Positions 27,182-36,400 of a stretch of DNA of 50,112 bases are shown one piece after another (the stretch's first letter is position 1; every line of letters starts with the position of its first letter). The notes under the pieces were generated by a model, which worked only from the letters and a program-made list of their open reading frames with translations, searched no databases and was not told where the DNA came from. The DNA comes from Daejeonella rubra (GTDB lineage Bacteria > Bacteroidota > Bacteroidia > Sphingobacteriales > Sphingobacteriaceae). Where the stretch lies: the NCBI RefSeq assembly GCF_900103545.1, contig NZ_FNHH01000029.1, forward strand, positions 1 through 50,112, written 5' to 3'. The position numbers were made by a program, and so were the translations under genes.

Positions 27182-27354
27182 ATCATTAATTATTAGAAGG
27201 ATAAAGTTAATGGATTGCTTAGTTTTTAGAAGGTTTGTGGAAAACTGTTTGATGGTGGGAAATTCTTTGAAAATACTTCCTGTCCAATATGTAATTTTTG
27301 TTCCTGTAATGTGTCTAATTCAATAGATCATGGTGATCTTTTCTTCCATTCATC

Positions 27355-27362
27355 TATCTTTG
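27355..27362 (+). promoter_or_regulatory. Candidate -7 box (TATCTTTG) of the MFS transporter gene
   Basis: TATCTTTG ends 4 bp before the GTG start at 27367, implying a leaderless or near-leaderless message. No clear TTG is found at the -33 distance. Confidence 0.4.
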
Positions 27363-27366
27363 AATT

Positions 27367-28605
27367 GTGCTATCTAACACCCTTAATATATACAAAAAAG
27401 CCTTTTCCGGACTAAGCAGAGAGAACTGGTATCTATCCCTGGTCATGCTTATCAACCGAAGCGGTACCATGGTGGTTCCATTTCTTACCATTTATTGTAC
27501 TCAGAAACTAAACTTCAGCATTGTTCAGGCAGGAATGATCATGGCTCTGTTCGGCCTTGGTTCTGTTTTCGGGGCATTTATTGGCGGTAAGATAACAGAC
27601 AGGATCGGTTTTTATTATTTGCAGGTGGGAGCATTAATAAGCGGTGGTTTCATGTTCATGGCTCTCAGCTTCCTCGAAACATTTTTCAGTCTGGCTATCG
27701 GAACATTTATACTCAGCATTTGTAATGAAGGATTCAGGCCTGCCAATTCATCTGCTGTTGCTCATTACAGTACAGAAAAAACCCGAACCCGTTCCTATTC
27801 GTTAAACAGGATGGCTATCAATCTGGGCTGGTCTTTTGGTGGGGCTATGGGAGGTTTTATTGCCTCCATCGACTATCATTTATTATTCTTTGTTGATGGC
27901 TTAACAAATATACTAGCTGCCTTGATCCTGATAAAATTATTGCCGGCAGTAAAAAAAGATAAAATTGATTTTAAAGCTCACGAAAAGCCGGTTGTAAAAT
28001 CAGCCTACCGTGATAAATTGTACCTCGCTTTTATTGTTTTAAGTACTTTATTCGCATCCTGTTTCTTTCAGCTGTTTACCTTACAACCAGTATTTTTTAA
28101 ATCAGAATGGAATTTAAGCGAACAATTTATTGGTGGTTTGATGGCAATGAACGGACTGCTTATCGTTGGTGTGGAAATGTTGTTGATCAGCAGGATCGAT
28201 GGAAAAAAACCTCCATTATATTTTGTAGGGATTGGTATTCTGATTACGGGGTTTGCTTTTTCACTGTTGAATATCCTTCCTGCTATGGCCTGGGTAGCAG
28301 TAATCTCTATCATGTTCATTTCCTTTGGTGAAATGTTCTCAATGCCATTCATGAATACCTTCTGGACCAGCAGATCGAATGCAAATAACCGTGGAGAATA
28401 CGCGGCACTTTATACTATTTCCTGGGCGGTAGCCCAGATCATTGGTCCGCTTTATGGTGCATTCTTAATAGAATACGGTGGTTACTCTCTATTTTGGTGG
28501 TGTATTTGCGGTATTTGCATTATTTCAGCAATCGGATTCTTTACCCTTAACCATTTAAATCAAAAGAAAATATTGGCTCAGACAAGAAATCCTATTGACT
28601 ACTAA
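27367..28605 (+). CDS. Major facilitator superfamily transporter
   Basis: The 412-residue protein has 12 expected spans. The N-terminal region has SLVMLINRSGTMVVPFL and the loop GGKITDRIGFYYLQ between spans 2 and 3 is a version of the MFS signature GxxxDRxGRR. A soluble loop around residue 200 splits the two six-span halves. This subgroup is common in Bacteroidota and looks like drug or sugar exporters, but the substrate is unknown. Translation starts at GTG (27367); the next possible start would remove the first span. Its end overlaps the end of the convergent galM gene by 14 bp. Confidence 0.88.
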   Translation: MLSNTLNIYKKAFSGLSRENWYLSLVMLINRSGTMVVPFLTIYCTQKLNFSIVQAGMIMALFGLGSVFGAFIGGKITDRIGFYYLQVGALISGGFMFMALSFLETFFSLAIGTFILSICNEGFRPANSSAVAHYSTEKTRTRSYSLNRMAINLGWSFGGAMGGFIASIDYHLLFFVDGLTNILAALILIKLLPAVKKDKIDFKAHEKPVVKSAYRDKLYLAFIVLSTLFASCFFQLFTLQPVFFKSEWNLSEQFIGGLMAMNGLLIVGVEMLLISRIDGKKPPLYFVGIGILITGFAFSLLNILPAMAWVAVISIMFISFGEMFSMPFMNTFWTSRSNANNRGEYAALYTISWAVAQIIGPLYGAFLIEYGGYSLFWWCICGICIISAIGFFTLNHLNQKKILAQTRNPIDY

Positions 28606-29635
28606 CGCAATAACCTGTTTTATGCCTGTAAACTTGTTCCGGTCGAAGTATTGTTGAAGGAAATTCAGGAATATTCACAGCATTACAGTGATGCTGTGTT
28701 TCGAAACAAAAGCCTGAAAATGGTCCATAAAAAGCTCCATTTCTAGCATCAGCAATCCCAAGATGCTTGCCGGTATAAAAATGAACGGTGGGTTCATCCG
28801 TAAAGACTTCCAGTTTAATTCCGCTTTTATCAGAATATGCTGTTGCCGCCTTCCCATAGACTCCGTATTCTTTATCCAATACAAATGATTGGTCATAGCC
28901 TGAAACAGGGTCCCAGTCCTCTTTAATTTGCTTAGAACTCTTAAAATCATACTTCGTTCCCAACACGGACAGTATTTCGCCATTCGCCAGATTATCCGGA
29001 TGCTGACCAAGATAGAATCCGGATGGTATCTGAACCCAATGATCCTCTATCCTGCCTGAACCATGCAGGTTAAAATAGTCATGATGTGTCAGATTGATTG
29101 CCGTTGATTTATCTGTTATTGCCTCCGTATCAATGATCAATTCATTTTCATCATTCAGAGAAAAACAAATCGAAACAGTCAGATTTCCAGGATATCCCTC
29201 CTCAGCATCTTTACTCAGGTACGACATTTTAAGCTTTCCAACAGATAGATCGTCCGTGTTTTCGACATGCCATACCTTACTGTCAAAGCCTTCATAGCCA
29301 CCATGGATTTGATGAGGGGACATATTAGAACTCAATTGAAAAGTTTGACCGTCAATTTCAATACAAGCATTTCCTACCCTATTTGCATATCGGCCAACAA
29401 CGGCTCCCAGGTAAGAGCTGGTATTTAGGTAATCAGACGACAGGTATTGCTCCATTGTATCAAAACCAAGAACTATGTCAATTACATTACCGGTCCGGTC
29501 AGGGACTTTAAATGACTGTATAATAGCTCCCAAATTACTGATGCAAACTTCAACTCCTGCTTTATTTTTCAGTGTATAAAGAAAAACATCTGACCCATTA
29601 TGCTGAAATAAAGCCTTAGACTGTAATATTTTCAT
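28592..29635 (-). CDS. galM: Aldose 1-epimerase (galactose mutarotase)
   Basis: The 347-residue protein interconverts alpha and beta anomers of aldoses such as galactose and glucose. It shows the family blocks in order: GRYANRVGN, HQIHGGYEGFD, INLTHHDYFNLHG with the catalytic His, and FCFETQHHCNAVN with the catalytic Glu. There is no signal peptide, so it is cytoplasmic. No galK or galT is adjacent, so it probably serves general sugar metabolism. The C-terminal end overlaps that of the MFS gene on the other strand. Confidence 0.94.
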   Translation of the reverse strand: MKILQSKALFQHNGSDVFLYTLKNKAGVEVCISNLGAIIQSFKVPDRTGNVIDIVLGFDTMEQYLSSDYLNTSSYLGAVVGRYANRVGNACIEIDGQTFQLSSNMSPHQIHGGYEGFDSKVWHVENTDDLSVGKLKMSYLSKDAEEGYPGNLTVSICFSLNDENELIIDTEAITDKSTAINLTHHDYFNLHGSGRIEDHWVQIPSGFYLGQHPDNLANGEILSVLGTKYDFKSSKQIKEDWDPVSGYDQSFVLDKEYGVYGKAATAYSDKSGIKLEVFTDEPTVHFYTGKHLGIADARNGAFYGPFSGFCFETQHHCNAVNIPEFPSTILRPEQVYRHKTGYCVSSQ

Positions 29636-29837
29636 CTTTTTATTTTTTTATACTGATGAACCTGCTTTTAGACAGGACGATCATGATTTGATAATCATAC
29701 CCCTTCCAGGTTTTAGCAAAATGATGATGTTTTCATCGTTTATGTTCAAAGTTATAGACTGATCAAGGTTTATTTTAATCGTTGAAAATAGTGCAAAAAC
29801 TTGAATAAAATATAAAGCTCTTTCAATTCGAAGAAGC

Positions 29838-29845
29838 TATTTTTG
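29838..29845 (+). promoter_or_regulatory. Candidate -7 box (TATTTTTG) of the TrmH-family gene
   Basis: TATTTTTG ends 3 bp before the ATG at 29849 and overlaps the in-frame TTG at 29843, which makes that TTG unlikely as a start and suggests a leaderless message. There is no clear -33 TTG. Confidence 0.4.
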
Positions 29846-29848
29846 AAC

Positions 29849-30379
29849 ATGCGAAAATTAAAAACGGAGGAACTTGGCCGTGTTGGTATTGAGGACTTTA
29901 AAAAGCAGGAAAAATTACCCCTGGTTGTGATTCTTGATAGTGTGAGAAGTATGCATAATATCGGTTCGATCTTTCGTACTTCAGATGGGTTCGCAATTGA
30001 GAAGATCTGCCTTTGCGGTATTACTGCTCAACCACCACATAGGGAAATTGAAAAAACAGCACTCGGAGCCACTCAATCCATAGAATGGACCTATTCAGAA
30101 GATGTTTGCGATGTAATAAATGAATTGAAATCAGGTGGGTACACGATCATTGCCATAGAACAGGCAGAAAACAGTACCATGCTGAATGATTATCAGCCAG
30201 ACAATTCAAAAAAATATGCTTTAATATTTGGCAATGAAGTTAATGGTGTAAGCGATCAAGCAATGAAACTGATTGATACCTGCATTGAGATCCCGCAATT
30301 TGGGACCAAGCATTCCTTTAATATTGTTGTATCTGCAGGAATTGTGCTATGGGACTTTTTTGCTAAATTGAAGCTATAA
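29849..30379 (+). CDS. TrmH-family (SpoU) RNA 2'-O-methyltransferase
   Basis: The protein (176 residues from the ATG) has the SPOUT trefoil-knot fold: motif 1 DSVRSMHNIGSIFRTSDG (Asn and Arg of the active site), motif 2 ALIFGNEVNGVS and motif 3 IEIPQFGTKHSFNIVVSAGIV. These are the SAM-binding and ribose-methylating motifs of the SpoU class. The protein has only the catalytic domain without an RNA-binding extension, so it may act on a tRNA (like TrmL) or rRNA; the target is unknown. An upstream in-frame TTG at 29843 is not preferred. The YdeI-like gene follows 7 bp later. Confidence 0.93.
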   Translation: MRKLKTEELGRVGIEDFKKQEKLPLVVILDSVRSMHNIGSIFRTSDGFAIEKICLCGITAQPPHREIEKTALGATQSIEWTYSEDVCDVINELKSGGYTIIAIEQAENSTMLNDYQPDNSKKYALIFGNEVNGVSDQAMKLIDTCIEIPQFGTKHSFNIVVSAGIVLWDFFAKLKL

Positions 30380-30386
30380 AAAAGGC

Positions 30387-31046
30387 ATGTCAAAAAATAC
30401 TCTTGCGAAAAAATTATTAATTAAATCCGGAAATCAGATATTACTGATAAATTCTCCGGACCAATACCTTTCTCTGCTCGAGCCATTGCCTGAAGGAGTG
30501 CGGTTTTATTACGAAAAAGCTGATCACTTTGATTTGCTGCAAGTTTTCGTTTCTAATAAAGCAGCTTTAAAGAAATATTTAATAGAACTTCATTCACATC
30601 TTCAACCCGAAACTATCCTTTGGATCTGTTATCCTAAGAAGTCATCAGGCATGCCTTCAGATCTGGAGATGACGGATTCCTGGGATATGACCGCTGAGTT
30701 TAACCTTGTTCCAGTATCAGCAGTGTCAATAAATGAAATCTGGACTGCCATAAGACTCAGGCAGAAAGATCAGGTCAGGAGATCTGCTTTAAGCAGTTCT
30801 GCCATTAAGGAAAATGATCTTTCCGAATTTATTGATATCAATAATCGTAAGGTAAGGATGCCCTCAATGCTCAGAGAAAAACTTAGCCCAGGGGCCATTC
30901 AATTTTTTGAGTCCTTATCCTACACCAATAAAAAAAAATATATTATCTGGATAATGTCTGCAAAACAAGAAAAAACAAGGACAGATAGAATAATGAAGAT
31001 GGAAGTAAAACTTTGTTCAGAAAGAAAAAACCCATCAGATAAATGA
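30387..31046 (+). CDS. DUF3052-like plus YdeI/OmpD-associated domain protein
   Basis: The 219-residue protein has two parts. The N-terminal half (LLINSPDQYLSLLEPLPEGV ... ILWICYPKKSSGMPSDL) resembles DUF3052-like proteins. The C-terminal part (about residues 150-215), with SPGAIQFFESLSYTNKKKYI and TRTDRIMKMEVKL, is the YdeI/OmpD-associated domain. Both domains are known but poorly understood; YdeI-like proteins are tied to envelope stress and bacteriocin protection. It follows the TrmH-family gene by 7 bp and is probably co-transcribed. The join of the two domains is the point of interest. Confidence 0.75.
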   Translation: MSKNTLAKKLLIKSGNQILLINSPDQYLSLLEPLPEGVRFYYEKADHFDLLQVFVSNKAALKKYLIELHSHLQPETILWICYPKKSSGMPSDLEMTDSWDMTAEFNLVPVSAVSINEIWTAIRLRQKDQVRRSALSSSAIKENDLSEFIDINNRKVRMPSMLREKLSPGAIQFFESLSYTNKKKYIIWIMSAKQEKTRTDRIMKMEVKLCSERKNPSDK

Positions 31047-31099
31047 AACCTGCCTATCGCCGGAAGGCTTCATAGCCTTAAAAAAACAATTTTATTCAG

Positions 31100-31900
31100 A
31101 TGAAAATTCAAACCATAGATAGCCGGGATATAGATCTTCTTAATATTCTGCAGCCTCAGGGATGGGAGGATATCAGGCCATATTTTTATTATTATATTTC
31201 CTCTCCTTCATGCGATCCAATCAAAATAAGTATTGGAAATAAAATTGCGGCTGTTGGTACAACGATCAGGCACCCAGATACTGCATGGCTTGCGCATGTG
31301 ATCGTTCACCCTGATTTCAGGAACCAGGGACTCGGACAAAAACTGACTGAGGCACTTATTGGCCGATTAGATTATGAAAAGATTAAAACAGTTTACCTGG
31401 ATGCTACAGATATGGGCTTTCCTGTTTATAGAAAGATTGGTTTTGAAGTTGAAACCGAATACATACATCTGGACGGAGAACTGATCAATCAAAATCTTAA
31501 GGATCCTGCAGCAGTTATTCCCTTTCAGGAAAAATACCGGGATAAGATCTTGCAGCTCGATAAACAAACCTCAGGTGAAAACCGGGGTTTAATTATAAAT
31601 GATCATTTAAAATCATCGCTCATTTACTTAAAGGAAGGAATTGTTAGCGGAGTATATTTTCCTCATTTCTTTGAGCAGGCCATCATTGCCAATGATCCTG
31701 AAGCAGGTACCGAGCTCATGAAATTAAGAATGCGCATCAAAAACAAGTTCAGGTTCCCGCTCGGCAATCAAAGCGGAATAAACTTCCTGATTCAAAATAA
31801 TTATCAGAAAATGAGAACTTCCAGAAAGATGATCCTGGGTTTAAGGCGTGAGTATTTTGGTGAGTTTAATTATAACAGGATAAGCGGCGGACTAGGCTAA
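31100..31900 (+). CDS. GNAT family N-acetyltransferase with C-terminal extension
   Basis: The 266-residue protein has a GNAT domain in its first 135 residues: AHVIVHPDFRNQGLGQKLTEA holds the acetyl-CoA pyrophosphate loop (R-x-x-G-x-G), and VYRKIGFEVETEY the last strand of the fold. The remaining 130 residues form a second, GNAT-like C-terminal domain (Acetyltransf_18 type) in which the acetyl-CoA motif is not seen. The acceptor substrate is unknown. It is followed by the terminator region shared with gltD. Confidence 0.85.
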   Translation: MKIQTIDSRDIDLLNILQPQGWEDIRPYFYYYISSPSCDPIKISIGNKIAAVGTTIRHPDTAWLAHVIVHPDFRNQGLGQKLTEALIGRLDYEKIKTVYLDATDMGFPVYRKIGFEVETEYIHLDGELINQNLKDPAAVIPFQEKYRDKILQLDKQTSGENRGLIINDHLKSSLIYLKEGIVSGVYFPHFFEQAIIANDPEAGTELMKLRMRIKNKFRFPLGNQSGINFLIQNNYQKMRTSRKMILGLRREYFGEFNYNRISGGLG

Positions 31901-31943
31901 AAAAAAAACTCTGCCTTAATCCAAAAGAGGATTAAACCAGAGT
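31901..31943 (-). terminator. Terminator of the gltBD operon (minus strand)
   Basis: ACTCTG and TTAATCC (31908-31922) pair with GGATTAA and CAGAGT (31929-31943) around a 6-base loop. On the minus strand the stem is followed by eight Ts (the A run at 31901-31908), so it ends gltBD transcription. In the plus direction the T run is poor. Confidence 0.8.
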
Positions 31944-31962
31944 GTCCTTAATTTTATAAAAA

Positions 31963-33438
31963 TTATAAACTTACATATTCATTGATTCGGTCCTTGCTTG
32001 GCAAGCTGGTTCGTCCCATCAGGAACTCATCTGCTTTGCGGGCAGCTTCCCTGCCCTCAGAAATGGCCCAAACAACCAATGACTGACCACGACGCATATC
32101 GCCTGCAGCAAAAACTTTCTGAATATTTGTCTGATATTGCCCTTCAACTGCCTTAACATTTCCTCTGGCGTCAAGTTCAAGTCCTGTATTCTGAACAAGC
32201 CCCTGGTGCTGAGGATGCAGGAATCCCATGGCTAATAATATCAGCTGGCAAGGAATTTCCCTTTCAGAACCTTCAACTTCATTGAACTTTACCGGACGGC
32301 CCAAAGAATCCAGCTCCCAGCTTACATCAGAAACAAGAATTGCCCTCAAATCACCTTTTTCATCACCTAAAAACTCTTTGGTATTGATACCCCAGAACCT
32401 TTCACATCCTTCCTCATGGGAGCTGGTTGTTTTGAGTAACATAGGATAGGTTGGCCAGGGCATGTTTTCATTACGTTGTGCCGGTGGCTGAACCATTAGC
32501 TCAAACTGTTTTACAGTATTTGCATGTTGCCTGTTTGATGTTCCTACGCAATCAGAGCCTGTATCACCACCGCCTATTACAACCACATCCTTACCGGTAG
32601 CAAGAATACGCTCGCCAGGGATTGCAGAATTACTTACATCTTTATTCTGCTGCTTCAGGAAGTCCATAGCAAAATGAATCCCTTTGAAATCACGGCCTGG
32701 AATAGTAAGATTACGCGGAATAGTAGATCCCGCAGCCATAATCACTGCATCATGCTGATCAATAAAGGCTTTCATATCATCTTTCACACCAATTTCGGTA
32801 TTACATACAAACTTGATTCCTTCTTGTTCCATTACATCCAATCGACGGTCGATTACTGATTTTTCAAGTTTAAAATCAGGAATTCCGTAGCGTAATAAAC
32901 CACCCGGACGATCATCGCGTTCATATACAGTTACTGTATGTCCAGCCTTATTCATTTGCGCTGCAGCAGCTAATCCTGCAGGACCAGAACCAATGACCGC
33001 TACATTCTTTCCCGATCTTTGTAAGGTAGCATTAGGCTTTACAAAACCTTTCGAAAATGCAATCTCAATAATATGTCTTTCAATCTCTTCAATCGCTACA
33101 GCGGGTTTATTAATTCCTAATACGCAGGCAGCCTCGCAAGGTGCCGGACAAATACGTCCTGTAAACTCAGGGAAATTATTCGTAGAGGAAAGAATAAGAT
33201 ATGCTTCCTCCCATTTTCCCTGATAAACTGCATCATTGAATTCTGGAATAACGTTGCCAAGAGGGCAACCTGAATGGCAAAAAGGAATTCCACAATTCAT
33301 GCATCTTGCTGCTTGCTGATTTAATTTTTCAGGTTCATATTCCTGAACAAATTCATTATAATTTTCCAATCGCTCTGCAGGGGCAATTTTGTTAGGAAGC
33401 TCCCTGTCATACTCTTTAAATCCTGTAACTTTTCCCAT
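31963..33438 (-). CDS. gltD: Glutamate synthase small subunit (NADPH-dependent)
   Basis: The 491-residue protein passes electrons from NADPH through FAD to the large subunit. The N-terminus carries the [4Fe-4S] motif CMNCGIPFCHSGCPLGNV (Cys46, 49, 54, 58) and CPAPCEAAC, followed by an FAD-binding VIGSGPAGLAAAAQ, an NADPH-binding VVIGGGDTGSDC and the C-terminal FAAGDMRRGQSLVVWA. Its ATG overlaps the gltB stop by 1 base (TAATG), so the subunits are translationally coupled. Confidence 0.98.
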   Translation of the reverse strand: MGKVTGFKEYDRELPNKIAPAERLENYNEFVQEYEPEKLNQQAARCMNCGIPFCHSGCPLGNVIPEFNDAVYQGKWEEAYLILSSTNNFPEFTGRICPAPCEAACVLGINKPAVAIEEIERHIIEIAFSKGFVKPNATLQRSGKNVAVIGSGPAGLAAAAQMNKAGHTVTVYERDDRPGGLLRYGIPDFKLEKSVIDRRLDVMEQEGIKFVCNTEIGVKDDMKAFIDQHDAVIMAAGSTIPRNLTIPGRDFKGIHFAMDFLKQQNKDVSNSAIPGERILATGKDVVVIGGGDTGSDCVGTSNRQHANTVKQFELMVQPPAQRNENMPWPTYPMLLKTTSSHEEGCERFWGINTKEFLGDEKGDLRAILVSDVSWELDSLGRPVKFNEVEGSEREIPCQLILLAMGFLHPQHQGLVQNTGLELDARGNVKAVEGQYQTNIQKVFAAGDMRRGQSLVVWAISEGREAARKADEFLMGRTSLPSKDRINEYVSL

Positions 33439-36400
33439 TATCCTGCTGATTGTTGTAATTGTTGTTGCTGTAAAACCCTTTTGTATTCTGATGGGAATAC
33501 TTTTATAAATGATGCTGAAGCATTATCCCAGTCATCAAGAATATATTTTGCTACCTGGCTCTGGGTAAGCTGGAAGTGCTTGTTTAGCAAGTTTAATATC
33601 TCTTCCTCATCTTTAGGAGTAAGAGGATCCAATTCTACCATCTCGGTATTGCAATTACTCACAAATGAATTATCCGGATCATATACCCAGGCAATACCAC
33701 CGCTCATTCCAGCAGCAAAATTCCGTCCTGTTTTACCAAGGATCAGGGCTCTTCCACCAGTCATGTATTCGCATCCATGATCACCAACACCTTCAACTAC
33801 CGCTATAGCACCTGAATTCCGTACAGCAAAACGCTCTCCTGCTTGTCCTCTGACAAATAATTCACCCGATGTTGCCCCATAAAGCGCCACATTTCCGATG
33901 ATGATATTATCCTGAGATAAAACCTTACTCTTTACAGATGGATAGATAACCAATTGAGCACCTGAAAGACCCTTTCCAACGTAATCATTGGCTTCACCAG
34001 TCAATTCAAAAGAAATCCCTTTTGTACAGAAGGCTCCAAAACTCTGACCGGCAGAGCCTGTAAACTTATAGTTTATGGTATTCTGAGGTAAACCGGCCGA
34101 CTGGTATTTCTTAGTTATCTCATTAGAAAGTAGTGTTCCAGTGGTACGATCGGTATTTTTTATATCAAAAGCTGCAAATACTGGTTCTTTTGAGTCTATC
34201 GCATTTTTAGCATGCTCTAAAAGCTTCCAGTCAAGTATATTATCCAGATTATGATCCTGTTTCTCACTATTGTAGAGGGTCATGCCTGATGGGTTATCCA
34301 TTGAGTATAAAATAGCCGACAGATCGATATTTTTAACTTTCCAGTGATCAACATCATCGCGCATTTTAAGAAACTGAACCCTTCCAACCATATCATTAAT
34401 GGTTCTGAATCCAAGTTCAGCCATGATCTCACGTAATTCCTCAGCAATAAACCTGAAAAGATTAACGATATGCTCAGGCTTGCCTGAAAACAACTTCCTT
34501 AATTCAGGGTCCTGAGTAGCAACACCAACAGGGCATGTATTTAGATGACATTTACGCATCATAATACAACCACCAGCAACAAGAGCCGCTGTAGCCACCC
34601 CCCACTCCTCTGCACCCAAAAGAGTCGCAATGGCAATATCCTTACCTGTTTTTAATTGTCCGTCAGTCTGAAGTACAACTCTGCTTCTTAGTTTATTCTT
34701 TACCAGAGTTTGCTGAGCCTCTGCAAGTCCGAGTTCCCATGGCAATCCTGCATGCTTGATCGATGTAAGCGGAGAAGCCCCGGTTCCACCATCATAACCT
34801 GCGATAAGGATCACATCAGCATGTGCTTTTGCCACACCAGCAGCGATTGTACCTACACCTGCTTTAGAAACAAGCTTTACACTTATCCTGGCAGCACGAT
34901 TGGCATTTTTCAAGTCAAAGATCAACTGAGCAAGATCTTCAATCGAATAGATATCATGATGAGGAGGAGGAGAGATCAATCCTACACCCGGAGTTGCATG
35001 CCGAACCTTAGCGATCCATTCATCAACTTTATCTCCGGGTAACTGACCACCTTCACCTGGCTTAGCACCCTGAGCCATTTTTATCTGTAATTCATCGGCA
35101 TTAGTCAGGTAGTTTGCAGTAACACCAAACCTACCGGATGCGATCTGCTTAATTGCTGAACGCATTGATCCACCATCCGCCAATGGCTCATATCTCAATT
35201 CATCCTCTCCGCCTTCACCGGTATTACTTTTTGCCCCGATACTGTTCATTGCAATGGCGAGAGTACTATGCGCTTCATGAGAGATTGAACCGAATGACAT
35301 CGCACCGGTAGCAAAACGCTTCAGGATAGCTTCAACAGGCTCAACTTCATCCAAAGGAACCGGCTGACGGTGATGTGCAAAGTCCAGTAGTCCGCGGATA
35401 GTATACAAGGAATCTGTTTGCTTATTAATATGCTGAGCATACTTTTTATAAACCTCGTAATTATTGGTACGTGTAGAATGCTGCAGTAAATGAACGGTTT
35501 CAGGATTAAAAAGATGGGCCTCACCCTTTCTTTTCCATTGATAAACACCACCTTCAGGTAACAATTTTGCTTCCACACCTGTGCGCCTGAAACCAAGGTA
35601 ATGCTTACGCAATGCTTCCTCTGCCAGGTCGTCAAGGCCCATTCCACTGATGCGCGAAACAGCACCTGTGAAATAATGTTCAATTACATCCTGATTCAAT
35701 CCGATGATCTCAAATATTTGAGCACCATGATATGACTGAAGTGTAGATATTCCCATTTTAGAAAATATCTTCAGGAGTCCATCGTTAACCGATTTGGTAT
35801 AATTTTTATATAAAGCCTTCAAATCCAATTGAGTATCCAGCTTTTCATCAGTTTTTAGTTTACGTATGGTTGCAAGAGCAAGGTAAGGATTAACTGCAGT
35901 TGCACCGAATGCGATCAGACATGCAAAATGATGAACTTCCCATACATCACCAGCTTCAACCATGATACCAACTGCGCCACGAAGACCTTTTTTGATCAGG
36001 TGATGATGTACGGCTGAAACAGCTAACAATGATGGTATCGGAGCATGTTCAGAGTCGATTGCACGATCTGAAAGTATTAATACCTCAAAACCATCATGAA
36101 CAGCATCTTCTGCATATCTGCACAAACGATCCAGGCCTCTTTGTAAAGAACCTGCTTGTCCGTCGGCTTTAAAATATGTTTGTAATGTTTTTGCCTGAAA
36201 TGAACCTGTATCAATACTTCTGATCTTTTCAAGTTCTGTATTACTTAATACCGGATGAGGTAATGCCACACAATGACAGTGCATTTCATCCTCATCAAGA
36301 ATATTACCGTTATTACCCATAAATCCTGCGAGGCTCATTACCAGACGCTCACGGATTGGGTCAATTGGAGGGTTAGTAACCTGCGCAAACAATTGTTTAA

